Shown: one piece after another, positions 26,007 through 35,142 of the stretch
Numbering within the stretch: the stretch's first letter is position 1
Layout of the letters: the number at the start of each line of letters is the position of its first letter
Origin: Ruminiclostridium cellobioparum DSM 1351 = ATCC 15832
GTDB taxonomy: Bacteria; Bacillota; Clostridia; Acetivibrionales; DSM-1351
Length of the DNA: 64,000 nucleotides
Assembly (NCBI RefSeq): GCF_000621505.1
Contig: NZ_KK211295.1
Location: forward strand, 86,344 to 150,343
Reading direction: 5' to 3'
The notes under the pieces: model-generated
Told to the model about the DNA's origin: nothing
Seen by the model: the letters and a program-made list of their open reading frames with translations, nothing else
Database searches by the model: none
Translations under genes and position numbers: made by a program

Positions 26007-27233
26007 TTGATATATAAAAAACCGGAAAAGCTACTGAATAGAGACTTTATATTACTTATACTAATAAGCCTGATTACTTCCTTTGGATATAACATGATAT
26101 CCACGCTGGTATCCTCTTATGCGGTGGAGCTTGGTTCAAAGCTTGCCATGGCGGGAACCGTCGCAGGAATATTCTCCATTTCGGCCCTGCTCATCCGTCC
26201 CTTCAGCGGATACGCTACCGATATCTTCAACAAAAAGACCATGTGCGTACTGTCCACAGGTTTAATCGGTGCAGCAATGCTTGGCTACATAATTGCACCG
26301 GGCATAAGCACGTTTTTTGTTGTCAGAATAATTCACGGGCTTGCCTTCGGCATCAGCGGAACGGCAAATCTTGCACTCGTCAGCGAATATATCCCTGACA
26401 AAAATATGGGAGAAGGTCTCGGCTACTTCGGGTTGGGCCAGGTAATGGCACAGGTTGCAGGCCCGAGCCTCGGGGTATATATTAAAGATATATACGGTTA
26501 TAAAATATTGTTTATAATCATCGCGCTGTTCACATTTACAGCAGCTGCCCTTCTGACCTGCTGCTTAAAATACCATGCTGTTCTGCCGGATACAGAAAAG
26601 CCGGAAAATCTGGAAAACGGCGGAAAACGCGGAAAATTTACCTTTGACAGCCTTATTGCAAAAGAATGTATTCTTTATGCCCTCATCTCCGGCCTTTTTT
26701 CCCTTGGAAACGGAGTTGTAAATTCTTTTCTTGTTCTGGTGGGCGAAGACCGCTCCATTTACAACATATCCCTGTTTTTCTCGGTAAATGCCATAGTATT
26801 GTTCCTCATGAGGCTTGCCGTAGGCAAAATTGCAGACAGGACAAAGCTTCTTATTATAGTCAACATCTCTCTGCTGTTTAGTTCACTTTCTATGGCAATA
26901 ACAGGGATGACCTCAAGCTTTGCCGTCATGATGGTCGCCGCCGCATTGAAAGCCATAGGCCACGGAGGCGGTCAGATATCCCTGCAGTCCGCATGCATAA
27001 AGAAAGTCTCCCCGGCGAAAGTCGGAGTGGCTACAAGTACATTCTATATCGGCGCCGATATCGGGCAGGGACTCGGGCCTATCATAGGCGGAAATATCTC
27101 CGAGGTGTTCGGTTATTCTTCGATGTTCTACAGCGTAGCGGTCATTATGCTTTTATCCATGGTGATATTCAGTATTTATGAGATAAGAACCTCTGTCCGT
27201 AAAAACTCCGAAAAGGAATGCCCATCTGCATAG
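26007..27233 (+). CDS. Major facilitator superfamily transporter
   Basis: A 408-aa MFS protein with 12 hydrophobic segments. The loop between helices 2 and 3 has a motif A-like sequence (GYATDIFNKKTMCVL), and the equivalent in the second half is GKIADRTKLL. A central hydrophilic loop is at about 190-215. It starts with TTG after GGAGGT. It is transcribed away from the LacI/ABC locus, so it may export or import a related sugar or drug; the substrate cannot be read from sequence. The gene is single and ends before a bidirectional terminator and tRNA-Val. Confidence 0.88.
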   Translation: MIYKKPEKLLNRDFILLILISLITSFGYNMISTLVSSYAVELGSKLAMAGTVAGIFSISALLIRPFSGYATDIFNKKTMCVLSTGLIGAAMLGYIIAPGISTFFVVRIIHGLAFGISGTANLALVSEYIPDKNMGEGLGYFGLGQVMAQVAGPSLGVYIKDIYGYKILFIIIALFTFTAAALLTCCLKYHAVLPDTEKPENLENGGKRGKFTFDSLIAKECILYALISGLFSLGNGVVNSFLVLVGEDRSIYNISLFFSVNAIVLFLMRLAVGKIADRTKLLIIVNISLLFSSLSMAITGMTSSFAVMMVAAALKAIGHGGGQISLQSACIKKVSPAKVGVATSTFYIGADIGQGLGPIIGGNISEVFGYSSMFYSVAVIMLLSMVIFSIYEIRTSVRKNSEKECPSA

Positions 27234-27331
27234 GGCAAATATCAGTATTATATGGCTTATATAATCTTCCGGTTCAGCTGGGAACAGCAGGTCAAAATCA
27301 GGAGGGACAACCTTGATGTACCGCATAAAAC

Positions 27332-27369
27332 AAAAACAGCCTGAATTCAATTAGAATTCGGCTGTTTTT
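27332..27369. terminator. Bidirectional terminator between the MFS gene and tRNA-Val
   Basis: Stem AAAAACAGCC-TGAATT / AATTC-GGCTGTTTTT with a small loop, A-run on one side and T-run on the other. It serves the converging MFS gene (plus) and tRNA-Val (minus). Confidence 0.82.
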
Positions 27370-27389
27370 ACTGCTGCTGTCCAGCATGA

Positions 27390-27465
27390 TGGTGGGAACT
27401 ATAGGGCTCGAACCTATGACCCTCTGCTTGTAAGGCAGATGCTCTCCCAGCTGAGCTAAGCTCCC
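27390..27465 (-). tRNA. tRNA-Val (anticodon TAC)
   Basis: The reverse complement forms a full cloverleaf. Acceptor GGGAGCT pairs with AGTTCCC, followed by A and an encoded CCA. The D-arm has TAGCTCAGCTGGGAGAGCA. The anticodon loop CTTACAA gives TAC. The T-arm is ATAGGTTCGAGCCCTAT. It spans 76 bases including CCA. A TTGACT/TATAAT promoter lies about 70 bases upstream. Confidence 0.97.
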
Positions 27466-27536
27466 ATCAATGCAAGTTTCAACTTCAAACCCACACAGTC
27501 ATATGTGTCAAGGCATCTGTCTTTCCTGCAAGAGGT

Positions 27537-27566
27537 ATTATAGCACAGTTGTTTTTAATAAGTCAA
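27537..27566 (-). promoter_or_regulatory. Promoter of tRNA-Val
   Basis: On the minus strand, TTGACT (27561-27566) and TATAAT (27537-27542) are 18 bases apart, predicting a 5' leader of about 65 bases. The rest of the 27466-27795 gap, up to deoD, holds a TATAAT-like -10 near 27689 on the plus strand and nothing else I could support. Confidence 0.65.
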
Positions 27567-27795
27567 TATCCTTTTTACGTGGCATGTAATGTATTCCCTA
27601 GTTCCTTCATCTAAAAAAATTTTAAAATATTTTCAGACGGTACAGAGGAATAAATAAATTTTCTCCTGTATTTTTAATGGAAAAATTGTATAATTTAAAA
27701 TATGGCTGCGGCATTTATAAAGTTCTACAATCTGGATAAAATAAGGTTGGTTTGCTGCAGACTTGACGATTACTATATTATTGGAGGTAAAATGT

Positions 27796-28506
27796 ATGTC
27801 GATACCAACACCGCATATTAATGTCAGCGAGCAAGGTATAATAGCTGAAACGGTATTAATGCCGGGAGATCCTCTCCGCGCCAAATTTATAGCAGAGACT
27901 TACCTTGAAAATCCTGTTCAGTTTAACACAGTCAGAAATATGTTTGGATATACAGGAACATACAAGGGAAAGAAAATATCCATAATGGGGTCCGGAATGG
28001 GCATGCCGTCAATCGGAATTTACTCTTATGAACTGATTCATTTTTATGGAGTTAAGAACATAATCAGAATAGGATCCTGCGGAGCTATTCAAGAGGACAT
28101 TAGGATCAGGGACATTGTCATAGGAATCTCGGCTTCTACAAATTCAAACTACGCATCACAGTATGATTTGCCCGGAACCTACGCCCCCACGGCCTCCTGG
28201 TCTCTAGTTAAGAAGGCGATAGATATTGCGGAAAGCAAGGGAATCCCCACAAGAGTTGGCAATGTCCTCTCTTCCGACATATTCTACGATGATGATCCCG
28301 ACACCTGGAGAAAGTGGGCTAAAATGGGGGTTTTAGCTATTGAAATGGAAGCTGCGGCATTGTATATGAATGCTGCCCGTGCAGGAGTCAATGCCCTGTG
28401 CGTCCTGACAGTTTCGGATTCTCTGGTATCCCATGAAGTCACTACTGCCGAGGAACGCCAAACTTCCTTTACCAATATGATGGAAATAGCTTTGGAGCTT
28501 GCCTAG
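27796..28506 (+). CDS. deoD: Purine nucleoside phosphorylase, DeoD type
   Basis: A cytoplasmic hexameric enzyme that splits purine nucleosides with phosphate in nucleotide salvage. The 236-aa length is typical. Family blocks visible are LMPGDPLRAKFIAETYL (phosphate binding), MGSGMGMPSIGIYSYEL, RIGSCGAI, and EMEAAALY for ribose binding, with the catalytic aspartate in VSDSL. The frame is open from 27763, but GGAGG lies eight bases before the ATG at 27796, giving MSIPTPHI as N-terminus. It appears to be a single-gene unit with a downstream hairpin. Confidence 0.95.
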   Translation: MSIPTPHINVSEQGIIAETVLMPGDPLRAKFIAETYLENPVQFNTVRNMFGYTGTYKGKKISIMGSGMGMPSIGIYSYELIHFYGVKNIIRIGSCGAIQEDIRIRDIVIGISASTNSNYASQYDLPGTYAPTASWSLVKKAIDIAESKGIPTRVGNVLSSDIFYDDDPDTWRKWAKMGVLAIEMEAAALYMNAARAGVNALCVLTVSDSLVSHEVTTAEERQTSFTNMMEIALELA

Positions 28507-28544
28507 TAAAATATTCTGTATATTGCACTATAATACGGGAATAC

Positions 28545-28618
28545 GGGGTAAAATCATTTGTCAAATTGTGTTGTTCATGGAACCAATGCATCCGGCAGAT
28601 CATTTTACCCTTTTAATA
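28545..28618 (+). terminator. Probable terminator after deoD
   Basis: GGGTAAAAT and ATTTTACCC form the outer stem of a large hairpin, followed by TTTTAATATTTATTTTTTT. Confidence 0.55.
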
Positions 28619-28704
28619 TTTATTTTTTTGGTTGATAATACTAATTAGTATTTAGTATTCTTTTTACTTTTTTGTTACAATTATTAATTTATTTTTAACA
28701 ATAC

Positions 28705-28733
28705 TTTAACAATAAATATTACTTTGGTATAAT
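28705..28733 (+). promoter_or_regulatory. Promoter of the LTA-synthase-like gene
   Basis: TTTAAC (28705-28710) and TATAAT (28728-28733) are 17 bases apart, 37 bases before the start codon. The -35 is imperfect. Confidence 0.6.
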
Positions 28734-28770
28734 CTATTGATTAATAAATCAATGGAAGCTGGGAAGAAAA

Positions 28771-31278
28771 ATGAAAAAAATAAACAAAGGAATTCTTGCA
28801 TTGATTGTTGCTTTGGCAATCAGTGCAATTGATATTTTTTACATCGGTAACGGGTATTCTCAACTGCTGCTGGCTTTGGCCGCCTCGTTTGCAGTTTTCA
28901 ACATGCCTGCAATACCTGATAAACTTAAAAAATTGCCCTACTCAAAGCTTATTTTATTTATAGCAAATATTGTGCTGTTGGTATTCACCTTCAAACATAA
29001 AGTACTGCTGGTAAATATGCTTTTGTTGTCATATTTGATTTGGAGTGCGGTAACACCGTTTTTTCAAAAATTCAAATCCTTTTTACCTGTAACGTTCCTG
29101 ATGTGTTTTGCAGCAGTATATGCCGCTTCTTTTTTAGGCTTCAGCGTACCACTGTTCATTTTTGTATTCTATCCGGTATATGCATTGGGGTTTTTATCAC
29201 ATGAGAAAAATATTATTAAGACTCCAAAAATATGGTTGTTTGCATTTTTAAACCTGGCAGGTGCTGCAGTACTTCTTGTTTTATTCATGTATAAAGCCCT
29301 GGGGCAATCGGTTCTGAGCAGCATCCTTTTTACAAATATCACAAAGCTGGGAACCGTTACCGCCGTATACCTGCCCTTTATAGGACTGTTTATGGCATGG
29401 TTTGCCGCGTCGGGCAACTTGATCTTCCATATGCTGACATCAGGTTTTGAAAAGGGTAATACTGCCTTTGATCTCTCTGATTATTTCAAACCTGTCTTCA
29501 GCTTTATTTCGTTTTTTGTATTTGTTACAGTCATCACATTTTTATGTGAGTATTCAATAAGGCAGGAAATAACGGCAACAATCACTGACATGCTGCATCC
29601 CAACATAATGTTCAACATACTGGTTTTATGCAGTTTATACATGTGCCTTATTTCGCTGTTCGGAAAAGGGATTTCAAATGTTTTGCTCTCAATAGTTGCA
29701 ATCTTCCTTACAATAGCTAATTTTATCAAGTTCACATACTTTGATGAACCTTTTTACCCGTGGGATCTGTACATGTTTAAAAACCTCATAGGTATTTGCA
29801 AGGATTATCTTAATATACCTATTGTAATTGGGGTGCTGATAATTCTGGCAGGCCTGATATTTTTACTGGTTAAATTCAGGAAAAATGTGCTCAGCTATCT
29901 CAAACCGGGATTCAACTTTGTCATAATGCCCTTTGCACTGATCCTGTTTCTTCTTAATGCCAACGTATTGACCGATTACAGACTATCCGTCCAGGTGGGC
30001 GTTCAAAGATCCTGGTATATCGGCAAAGCTGAAATACTTGCAAATGGTATGTATGCTCAGAATTATTACTATCTGACCGACCTGGAAAAATACCTGAATC
30101 CTAAACCCGATGACTACAGTGAAGAAACCATGCAGGCTATCTCTGATAAATATCCTGCTTCGGTAGATAATTCCGTTACGGCCTCCACCGTCGGAGGAGC
30201 TGTGAAATCGGCGGAAAAACCCAACGTCATAGCTATTATGAGTGAAAGCTACTGGGATTTGACCAAATTAAACGGGTTAAGTTTCAGCAAGGATGTGGCT
30301 GAAACTGTCCACAAGTATCAGAAGGGCATGCTGGCTCCGCCGGCAATCGGAGGAGGTACCGCAAATACCGAATTTGAAGCTCTTACAGGTATGTCCTTAT
30401 ACTTTATGAGCCCTGGAATAATAGCATACAATGCCTACCTTAGGACCGAAACTCCAAGCATTGCTTCGGTATTCAAGGATAACGGCTACAGTACAACGGC
30501 TATTCATCCCAACGGCGGCTGGTTTTATAACAGAGATAAGGTATACAACTATTTCGGCTTTGAAAAATTCTATGATGTGTCCAGCTTTGATATGAACACC
30601 CAAACAAAGGGACCGCATATTTCCGACTATGCTCTTGTTGACAAGATACTTGAAACCTTGAATTCTTCAGACAAGCCTGCTTTTATCTTTGCAGTTTCAA
30701 TGGAAAATCATGATCCTTTTGATAATAAATACAGCAGTTTTGACGTCAATGTAGAGTCCGACCAGCTGAATTCCTCACAGAAAAGCATTATAAACGGTTA
30801 TGCCCAGGGACTGTATGATGCAGACCAATCCCTAGGAAAGCTCATTGAAGAACTTAAGAAAAGTGACAAACCTACCCTGTTATACTTTTTTGGGGATCAC
30901 GCACCTCGTCTGGGTACTCTTGATGATTACTACAGCGTTTACGACAAACTCGGTGCAAAACAGGATTCTGAGCTCAAGCAGGGCATCGGTGAATTGAAGT
31001 ACTACACCACGCCTTTGGTTACGTGGTCAAATTTCCGGGAAATGAGGAGCTTTTCAAGTATAATCTCCCCGTCCCACCTTTCCTATGAGATATTGAAGGA
31101 CGCAGGTGTGGACCATCCCAATTACTTCAACATAATGCCCCAGCTGGAAGAAAAATATCCCATAATGCATTTGAAGAATATGGGGCTGGTAGATCCTGAC
31201 GATGAACTGGTAAAGGATTATCGTCTGATACAGTACGATCTGCTTTTCGGCAACAAATATCTCAAGAGCGGTAACTAG
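28771..31278 (+). CDS. LTA synthase-family phosphoglycerol transferase
   Basis: An 835-aa membrane enzyme of the alkaline-phosphatase/sulfatase superfamily (PF00884). The N-terminal 410 residues hold about 11-12 hydrophobic segments, more than the five of classical LtaS. The extracellular catalytic domain starts near residue 480: PNVIAIMSESYWD (metal ligand), GGGTANTEFEALTGMSL with the candidate nucleophile threonine, HPNGGWFYNRDKVYNYFGF, and the metal-binding FGDHAPRLG. It should transfer glycerol-phosphate to a lipid or glycan at the cell surface. It is a single gene with its own promoter. The extra membrane domain may handle a distinct acceptor. Confidence 0.88.
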   Translation: MKKINKGILALIVALAISAIDIFYIGNGYSQLLLALAASFAVFNMPAIPDKLKKLPYSKLILFIANIVLLVFTFKHKVLLVNMLLLSYLIWSAVTPFFQKFKSFLPVTFLMCFAAVYAASFLGFSVPLFIFVFYPVYALGFLSHEKNIIKTPKIWLFAFLNLAGAAVLLVLFMYKALGQSVLSSILFTNITKLGTVTAVYLPFIGLFMAWFAASGNLIFHMLTSGFEKGNTAFDLSDYFKPVFSFISFFVFVTVITFLCEYSIRQEITATITDMLHPNIMFNILVLCSLYMCLISLFGKGISNVLLSIVAIFLTIANFIKFTYFDEPFYPWDLYMFKNLIGICKDYLNIPIVIGVLIILAGLIFLLVKFRKNVLSYLKPGFNFVIMPFALILFLLNANVLTDYRLSVQVGVQRSWYIGKAEILANGMYAQNYYYLTDLEKYLNPKPDDYSEETMQAISDKYPASVDNSVTASTVGGAVKSAEKPNVIAIMSESYWDLTKLNGLSFSKDVAETVHKYQKGMLAPPAIGGGTANTEFEALTGMSLYFMSPGIIAYNAYLRTETPSIASVFKDNGYSTTAIHPNGGWFYNRDKVYNYFGFEKFYDVSSFDMNTQTKGPHISDYALVDKILETLNSSDKPAFIFAVSMENHDPFDNKYSSFDVNVESDQLNSSQKSIINGYAQGLYDADQSLGKLIEELKKSDKPTLLYFFGDHAPRLGTLDDYYSVYDKLGAKQDSELKQGIGELKYYTTPLVTWSNFREMRSFSSIISPSHLSYEILKDAGVDHPNYFNIMPQLEEKYPIMHLKNMGLVDPDDELVKDYRLIQYDLLFGNKYLKSGN

Positions 31279-31336
31279 CAATATTTGCTGATATTGTACT
31301 GCCGGCAGCACTGTTAAGTTATAAATTATCATACGG

Positions 31337-32560
31337 TTAAGGATTATCCCTATAAAGGGGCATACTCATGCATCTTGGTCCTCCCCTGCCTCTGGAAAGC
31401 TCATAAGAGTCAAATTCAAGGACTTCTATGTTGTTTTTTCTCAGTGCATCATTAGTGATATGGTTTCTGTTGTAGCATACAACCTTCCCAGGGGAAACCG
31501 CAAGCGTATTACTGCCGTCACTCCACTGTTCCCTGCTGGCAGCTATGATATCACCGTCACCGCACCTGATCAGATTCACTGCCGGCAGCTTAAGGTGTTT
31601 TTTTAATATCTCAGACAGGTCACTATGTTCATATTTGATAGCCAACCGGTTATTTGCCTCCCTGCTTATGCTGTAAACGTCCAGCGGGGCTTCTATGCCC
31701 GGAAATATTGTAAACTGGTCATAATCAACCATGGTAAATACAGTGTCCAGGTGCATATATGCCCTCTTCTTGGGGATGTCAAAGACGAGGACCGTATTGA
31801 AGGGTTCCTCTGACTCCAAAAGCTTCTGAGCTACCCTCTCAACCGCTATCGTACTTGTTCTGGCACTTACTCCGATAGCTACAACCTTGTCTGAAAGCAC
31901 CAGAATATCTCCTCCCTCAATGGGATGGGTCTTATCCCTGTTGTACCATCTTGGAACTTCCTTGAACCTCGGGTGATAATTAAATATATATTTTGCAAAG
32001 ATGGTCTCTCTGTTTCTTGTTTCATTTGCCATTACATTCAGGGAAATTCCCTTTCCGATGGATGCAAAGGGGTCTCTTTGAAAATACATGTTCGGAATAG
32101 GGTCAAGATAGAATGGGTAGGCATTTTTAATCATGTCTCCCAATGTTTTATGTTTGACATCCTTCAAATCACTATGCCTTGTTCCGGCTATACACTTATT
32201 TATAAAGTCCCGGGGCATCAATGAGCTGAAATATTCTTTTATCGCTTCCTGAAGTCCGTCTGTAACAACTTTTCCCTCGACCATGAATTCCATCAGAAAC
32301 TCTTCTCTTATATGTGAATCCTCAAGGATATCTGTCATTAAGTCAGTCATATAGACTACTTCTACCCCTTCCTTCCTGAGGATTTGTACAAACTGCTCAT
32401 GTTCCCTCTGTGCCTGATCCAGATATACAATTTCATCAAACAGAAGTTTTGTCAAATAATCCGGTACCATATTTTCCACTTCCAGCCCGGGACGATGAAG
32501 CAGAACAGATTTTAATTTTCCTATTTCACTATAAACGGAAATGCCGGGTTTAAAAGACAT
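31337..32560 (-). CDS. arcA: Arginine deiminase
   Basis: It hydrolyses arginine to citrulline and ammonia, the first step of the arginine deiminase pathway. The 407-aa length is typical. Active-site motifs visible are FQRDPFA, EGGDILVLSD, HLDTVFTMVD and the nucleophilic cysteine C397 in GGPRCMSMPL. The frame is open to 32632, but GGGAGG lies just before the ATG at 32560, starting MSFKPGISVYSEIGKLK. No ornithine carbamoyltransferase (arcB), carbamate kinase (arcC) or antiporter (arcD) is adjacent, so the rest of the pathway must be elsewhere. Confidence 0.95.
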   Translation of the reverse strand: MSFKPGISVYSEIGKLKSVLLHRPGLEVENMVPDYLTKLLFDEIVYLDQAQREHEQFVQILRKEGVEVVYMTDLMTDILEDSHIREEFLMEFMVEGKVVTDGLQEAIKEYFSSLMPRDFINKCIAGTRHSDLKDVKHKTLGDMIKNAYPFYLDPIPNMYFQRDPFASIGKGISLNVMANETRNRETIFAKYIFNYHPRFKEVPRWYNRDKTHPIEGGDILVLSDKVVAIGVSARTSTIAVERVAQKLLESEEPFNTVLVFDIPKKRAYMHLDTVFTMVDYDQFTIFPGIEAPLDVYSISREANNRLAIKYEHSDLSEILKKHLKLPAVNLIRCGDGDIIAASREQWSDGSNTLAVSPGKVVCYNRNHITNDALRKNNIEVLEFDSYELSRGRGGPRCMSMPLYRDNP

Positions 32561-32794
32561 AACTTTCCTCCCAGATACATGTTTTCTTTCAGTCCGAAAT
32601 AATTTCTTATCTATAGTTCCCTTGTGGTACACTGTTATTCAAATTTTTAAAAAGCAGAGGTGTAAAATTAAATCCAATATTTTGATTTTACAAATGAGTA
32701 GATTATGTTTTATATAAATCTAAAGGGACATACTAAAATAAGGGTAGTGCTATAAATCAGGATTTATTTTAATACGTAAACGGAGGACAATGCA

Positions 32795-33001
32795 ATGAAT
32801 AAAATTGATGAAGCCATTAACAGCATCAGATCGCTGGAATGCCCGACAGGACAATTGGAAAACAAGGTTGCCGGAATACTCGAGAAATACGGAGTCGCCG
32901 GCAGAACCCAAATTAATATTGACCGGTCTATGATGATTATGTGGCCAGGGTTGTCGATGTTTACACCGACAATTCTTAGTGTTTTTTTACCGCTGATATG
33001 A
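32795..33001 (+). CDS. Small hypothetical protein, possibly frameshifted near its C-terminus
   Basis: A short frame with a good ribosome site (CGGAGGACAATGCA before ATG). The N-terminal 43 residues (MNKIDEAINSIRSLECPTGQ...) look like a compact helical protein. After NIDR at 32921-32926 the current frame becomes hydrophobic and runs into the convergent methyltransferase gene. One base over, the text reads VYDDYVARVVDVYTDNS and stops at 32977-32979, which looks far more natural. A one-base loss in the GG at 32925-32926 would explain this. The family is unknown. The intact form would be about 60 aa. Confidence 0.5.
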   Translation: MNKIDEAINSIRSLECPTGQLENKVAGILEKYGVAGRTQINIDRSMMIMWPGLSMFTPTILSVFLPLI

Positions 33002-33713
33002 GCAGCATCATGGGCCGGCGCAGTTCATCAGCCATTCCGGGAACAGAATAAAGCAGGTGCTCCGCAGGTTTTGGTTCTACTATCCCTGTAATCTCAAAGC
33101 CTGTCTGGATAAGACCATTTAAATATGTGGTCAGGGTTTTATGATATTTTATTACTTCCTCTCCCAAAAAGTCAGCCTTACGGCTCCCCTCGGTAAAGTA
33201 TTGGTCCACGGGCCAGTGAAGCCGGTTGCCCTGTTTGTCATAATACCAATCCTGCTTCCCCTGTGCGGTAAATATGGGATGTTCCACTGAGAACACAAAT
33301 TCTCCTCCGCTTGTGAGGCATTTGTTTACTTTGGCAGAAATATCTTCAAACGACTGAACATAGTGTAAAGCCAGAGAACTTATTACTGCATCAAAGGAAT
33401 TGCCGGTGAAATCAATATCCTCAATGGGCATACAAATATACCTGATGTATTCGGATTCAGTCCTATTCGCTGCTTCATTCAACATCTTTTGTGAGATATC
33501 AACACCTACAGCTGATTTTGCCCCATGCTCAACAGCAAACCGGCAATGCCATCCAAAACCGCAGCCTAAATCCAGAACCCTCTTACCTTTAAAATCAGGC
33601 AGCATCTTTTTCAGTTCATGCCATTCCCCGGCGGCCTCAAGTCCCTTCTTGGAACGCTCCATATTACTGTATTTTTCAAAAAAAGTACTGTCATCGTATT
33701 TATTCTGCTTCAT
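32976..33713 (-). CDS. SAM-dependent methyltransferase
   Basis: A 245-aa class I methyltransferase of the Methyltransf_11/25 type. The SAM loop is RVLDLGCGFGWHCRFA (about 45-60), the acidic residue motif is VGVDIS, and ALHYV follows the DAVISS strand. The substrate is unknown; relatives are annotated only generally. AT-rich flanks, no operon partner nearby, and an end that overlaps the convergent small frame suggest a stand-alone gene. Confidence 0.88.
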   Translation of the reverse strand: MKQNKYDDSTFFEKYSNMERSKKGLEAAGEWHELKKMLPDFKGKRVLDLGCGFGWHCRFAVEHGAKSAVGVDISQKMLNEAANRTESEYIRYICMPIEDIDFTGNSFDAVISSLALHYVQSFEDISAKVNKCLTSGGEFVFSVEHPIFTAQGKQDWYYDKQGNRLHWPVDQYFTEGSRKADFLGEEVIKYHKTLTTYLNGLIQTGFEITGIVEPKPAEHLLYSVPGMADELRRPMMLLISAVKKH

Positions 33714-33784
33714 ATTTTATATCCTCCAGATCAACTGTTTTTGAGCCTATCAGCCTGGTATGATGTTATGCATGCATACGGTCA

Positions 33785-34282
33785 TCACAAAAACCTTTTA
33801 TATTCATCCAAAACACTCGAAAGCAGACATAAGTGGTTCTTTATCTCCCCATCCCTGATAAGGAGGTGAAAAGCGTTGATAACTTTTCTTCTAAACATTA
33901 AATCTATTTTAAACTCACGGAATTCCATCAAGAGCGGACATATATATCTTGCTCTGGGGTCTTCTATTACAGTTAACCTGCCGTCTTTGCCCAGATAGGG
34001 TATATACGGAAAAATCCTGCATGCCAGGGGTCTGAGCTTCCGGTTACAGGTTCCCTTGCAAACAGCAAAAAGAACGTTGGTGCTTAAAAGCTTTTCCTTT
34101 CGTATTGTCAAAAAGCCTTCCTGCCTGTCAAACATAAGCTCCTCACCCGGAAACAGACACATTCCCGCATCGTTGTCACCGGAGCAGCATTTACTGCCGC
34201 AAAGCAGGCCGCAATCGAATTTTAAAGGAGTGGAGCCCTCCAGCATCCTGTATGCCTTTCTATATAAAGCCTTTTTATTCAT
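33785..34282 (-). CDS. Cysteine-cluster protein, YkgJ/UPF0153-like
   Basis: A 165-aa cytoplasmic protein with conserved cysteines in CGLLCGSKCCSG, CKGTCNRKLRPLACRIFPY and YICPL. This pattern resembles the putative zinc- or iron-chelating CxxCxxCC family (YkgJ, PF03692), though the spacing is looser. Its role is unknown. It is preceded on the same strand by the LUD-domain gene 51 bases upstream, so the two may be co-transcribed. Confidence 0.65.
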   Translation of the reverse strand: MNKKALYRKAYRMLEGSTPLKFDCGLLCGSKCCSGDNDAGMCLFPGEELMFDRQEGFLTIRKEKLLSTNVLFAVCKGTCNRKLRPLACRIFPYIPYLGKDGRLTVIEDPRARYICPLLMEFREFKIDLMFRRKVINAFHLLIRDGEIKNHLCLLSSVLDEYKRFL

Positions 34283-34333
34283 AATATGATCCCCTCAAGT
34301 GTGAATGAACATCCTCCTGCAGTCTACAGGCCA

Positions 34334-34975
34334 TTAATACCCCAGATGCTTTCCCACAATGATAACCTTGATTCTATCCCTGTTGAACTGTCTTCTTATA
34401 ACTACAAAATCGTTGCAGATTCTATCCTTACTGTTACAATCAATGCAATATCCCAGGCTTGTGCAGGGTGTATCCTTGTTCAGCCTCCTGGCATCTATAG
34501 GGGCAGCATAATTGCGCACCCTTTTTTCTGCCTCTTCCAGGTTATTTACTATCTTATTTATGCCGGCAACAATTATAACCCGTTCTGGGCCGTACAACAT
34601 GGCTGCCACTCTGCTGCCGTTTCCGTCAATATTGTACAGTTCACCCTTTTCAGTGACAGCATTGGTGCTGCTCATAAATACGTCGGCAGAAAAGTTTTTC
34701 CTGTACAGCTCTTTCTTTTCTTCGCTTGTTATGCCGGCTCTGTATTTATCTAAAAAGTTGTACTTCCCGCTTCTCAGAAATTCTATCACACCCGTCTCGA
34801 ACAGTGTCATCGAATCTCCGACGCCAACTGTGGAATTTTGCGGTATAAGGTCCTGAAGCGTTTCAATCAATTTTACTTCGTCTTCCACATAGAAACCGCC
34901 GATATTATGTTTTGCCAAACCCTCCAGGGTTCTTTCCACTTTCTTTTCCATATACCAGGAAACACTTTCATCCAT
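34334..34975 (-). CDS. LUD domain protein (lactate-utilisation type)
   Basis: A 213-aa protein with the LUD domain (DUF162, PF02589). Typical blocks are VGVGDSMTLFETGVIEFL, DVFMSSTNAVTEKGELYNID, and GPERVIIVAGINKIV. The C-terminus has CTSLGYCIDCNSKDRICND, a cysteine group seen in stand-alone clostridial LUD proteins. LutC/LutB relatives act in lactate oxidation, but this single-domain form has no lut partners here, so its substrate is open. Confidence 0.85.
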   Translation of the reverse strand: MDESVSWYMEKKVERTLEGLAKHNIGGFYVEDEVKLIETLQDLIPQNSTVGVGDSMTLFETGVIEFLRSGKYNFLDKYRAGITSEEKKELYRKNFSADVFMSSTNAVTEKGELYNIDGNGSRVAAMLYGPERVIIVAGINKIVNNLEEAEKRVRNYAAPIDARRLNKDTPCTSLGYCIDCNSKDRICNDFVVIRRQFNRDRIKVIIVGKHLGY

Positions 34976-35070
34976 TGTATTATCCGCTCCCCGCCGCAGT
35001 CAGTATTCCTTTCACAGATATATATTATACTAAAGTTCTGGGATGGAGGCTATACTCCCTTTATAATTTA

Positions 35071-35110
35071 TAAGACCCTTCAACAAATATTTATATGTTA
35101 AAGGGTCTTA
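35071..35110 (-). terminator. Hairpin after the Gre-like gene
   Basis: TAAGACCCTT and AAGGGTCTTA form a ten-base stem, extended inside by AACA / TGTT. The following minus-strand sequence is only weakly T-rich, so termination is plausible but not certain. Confidence 0.5.
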
Positions 35111-35142
35111 CAGGAAGTATTTTTCTGTAATCTGATACCGGC

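Noticed and set aside
27153-27350. A 65-codon minus-strand frame over the MFS gene end
   Set aside because: Lies across the bidirectional terminator and the 3' end of the MFS gene; no ribosome site.
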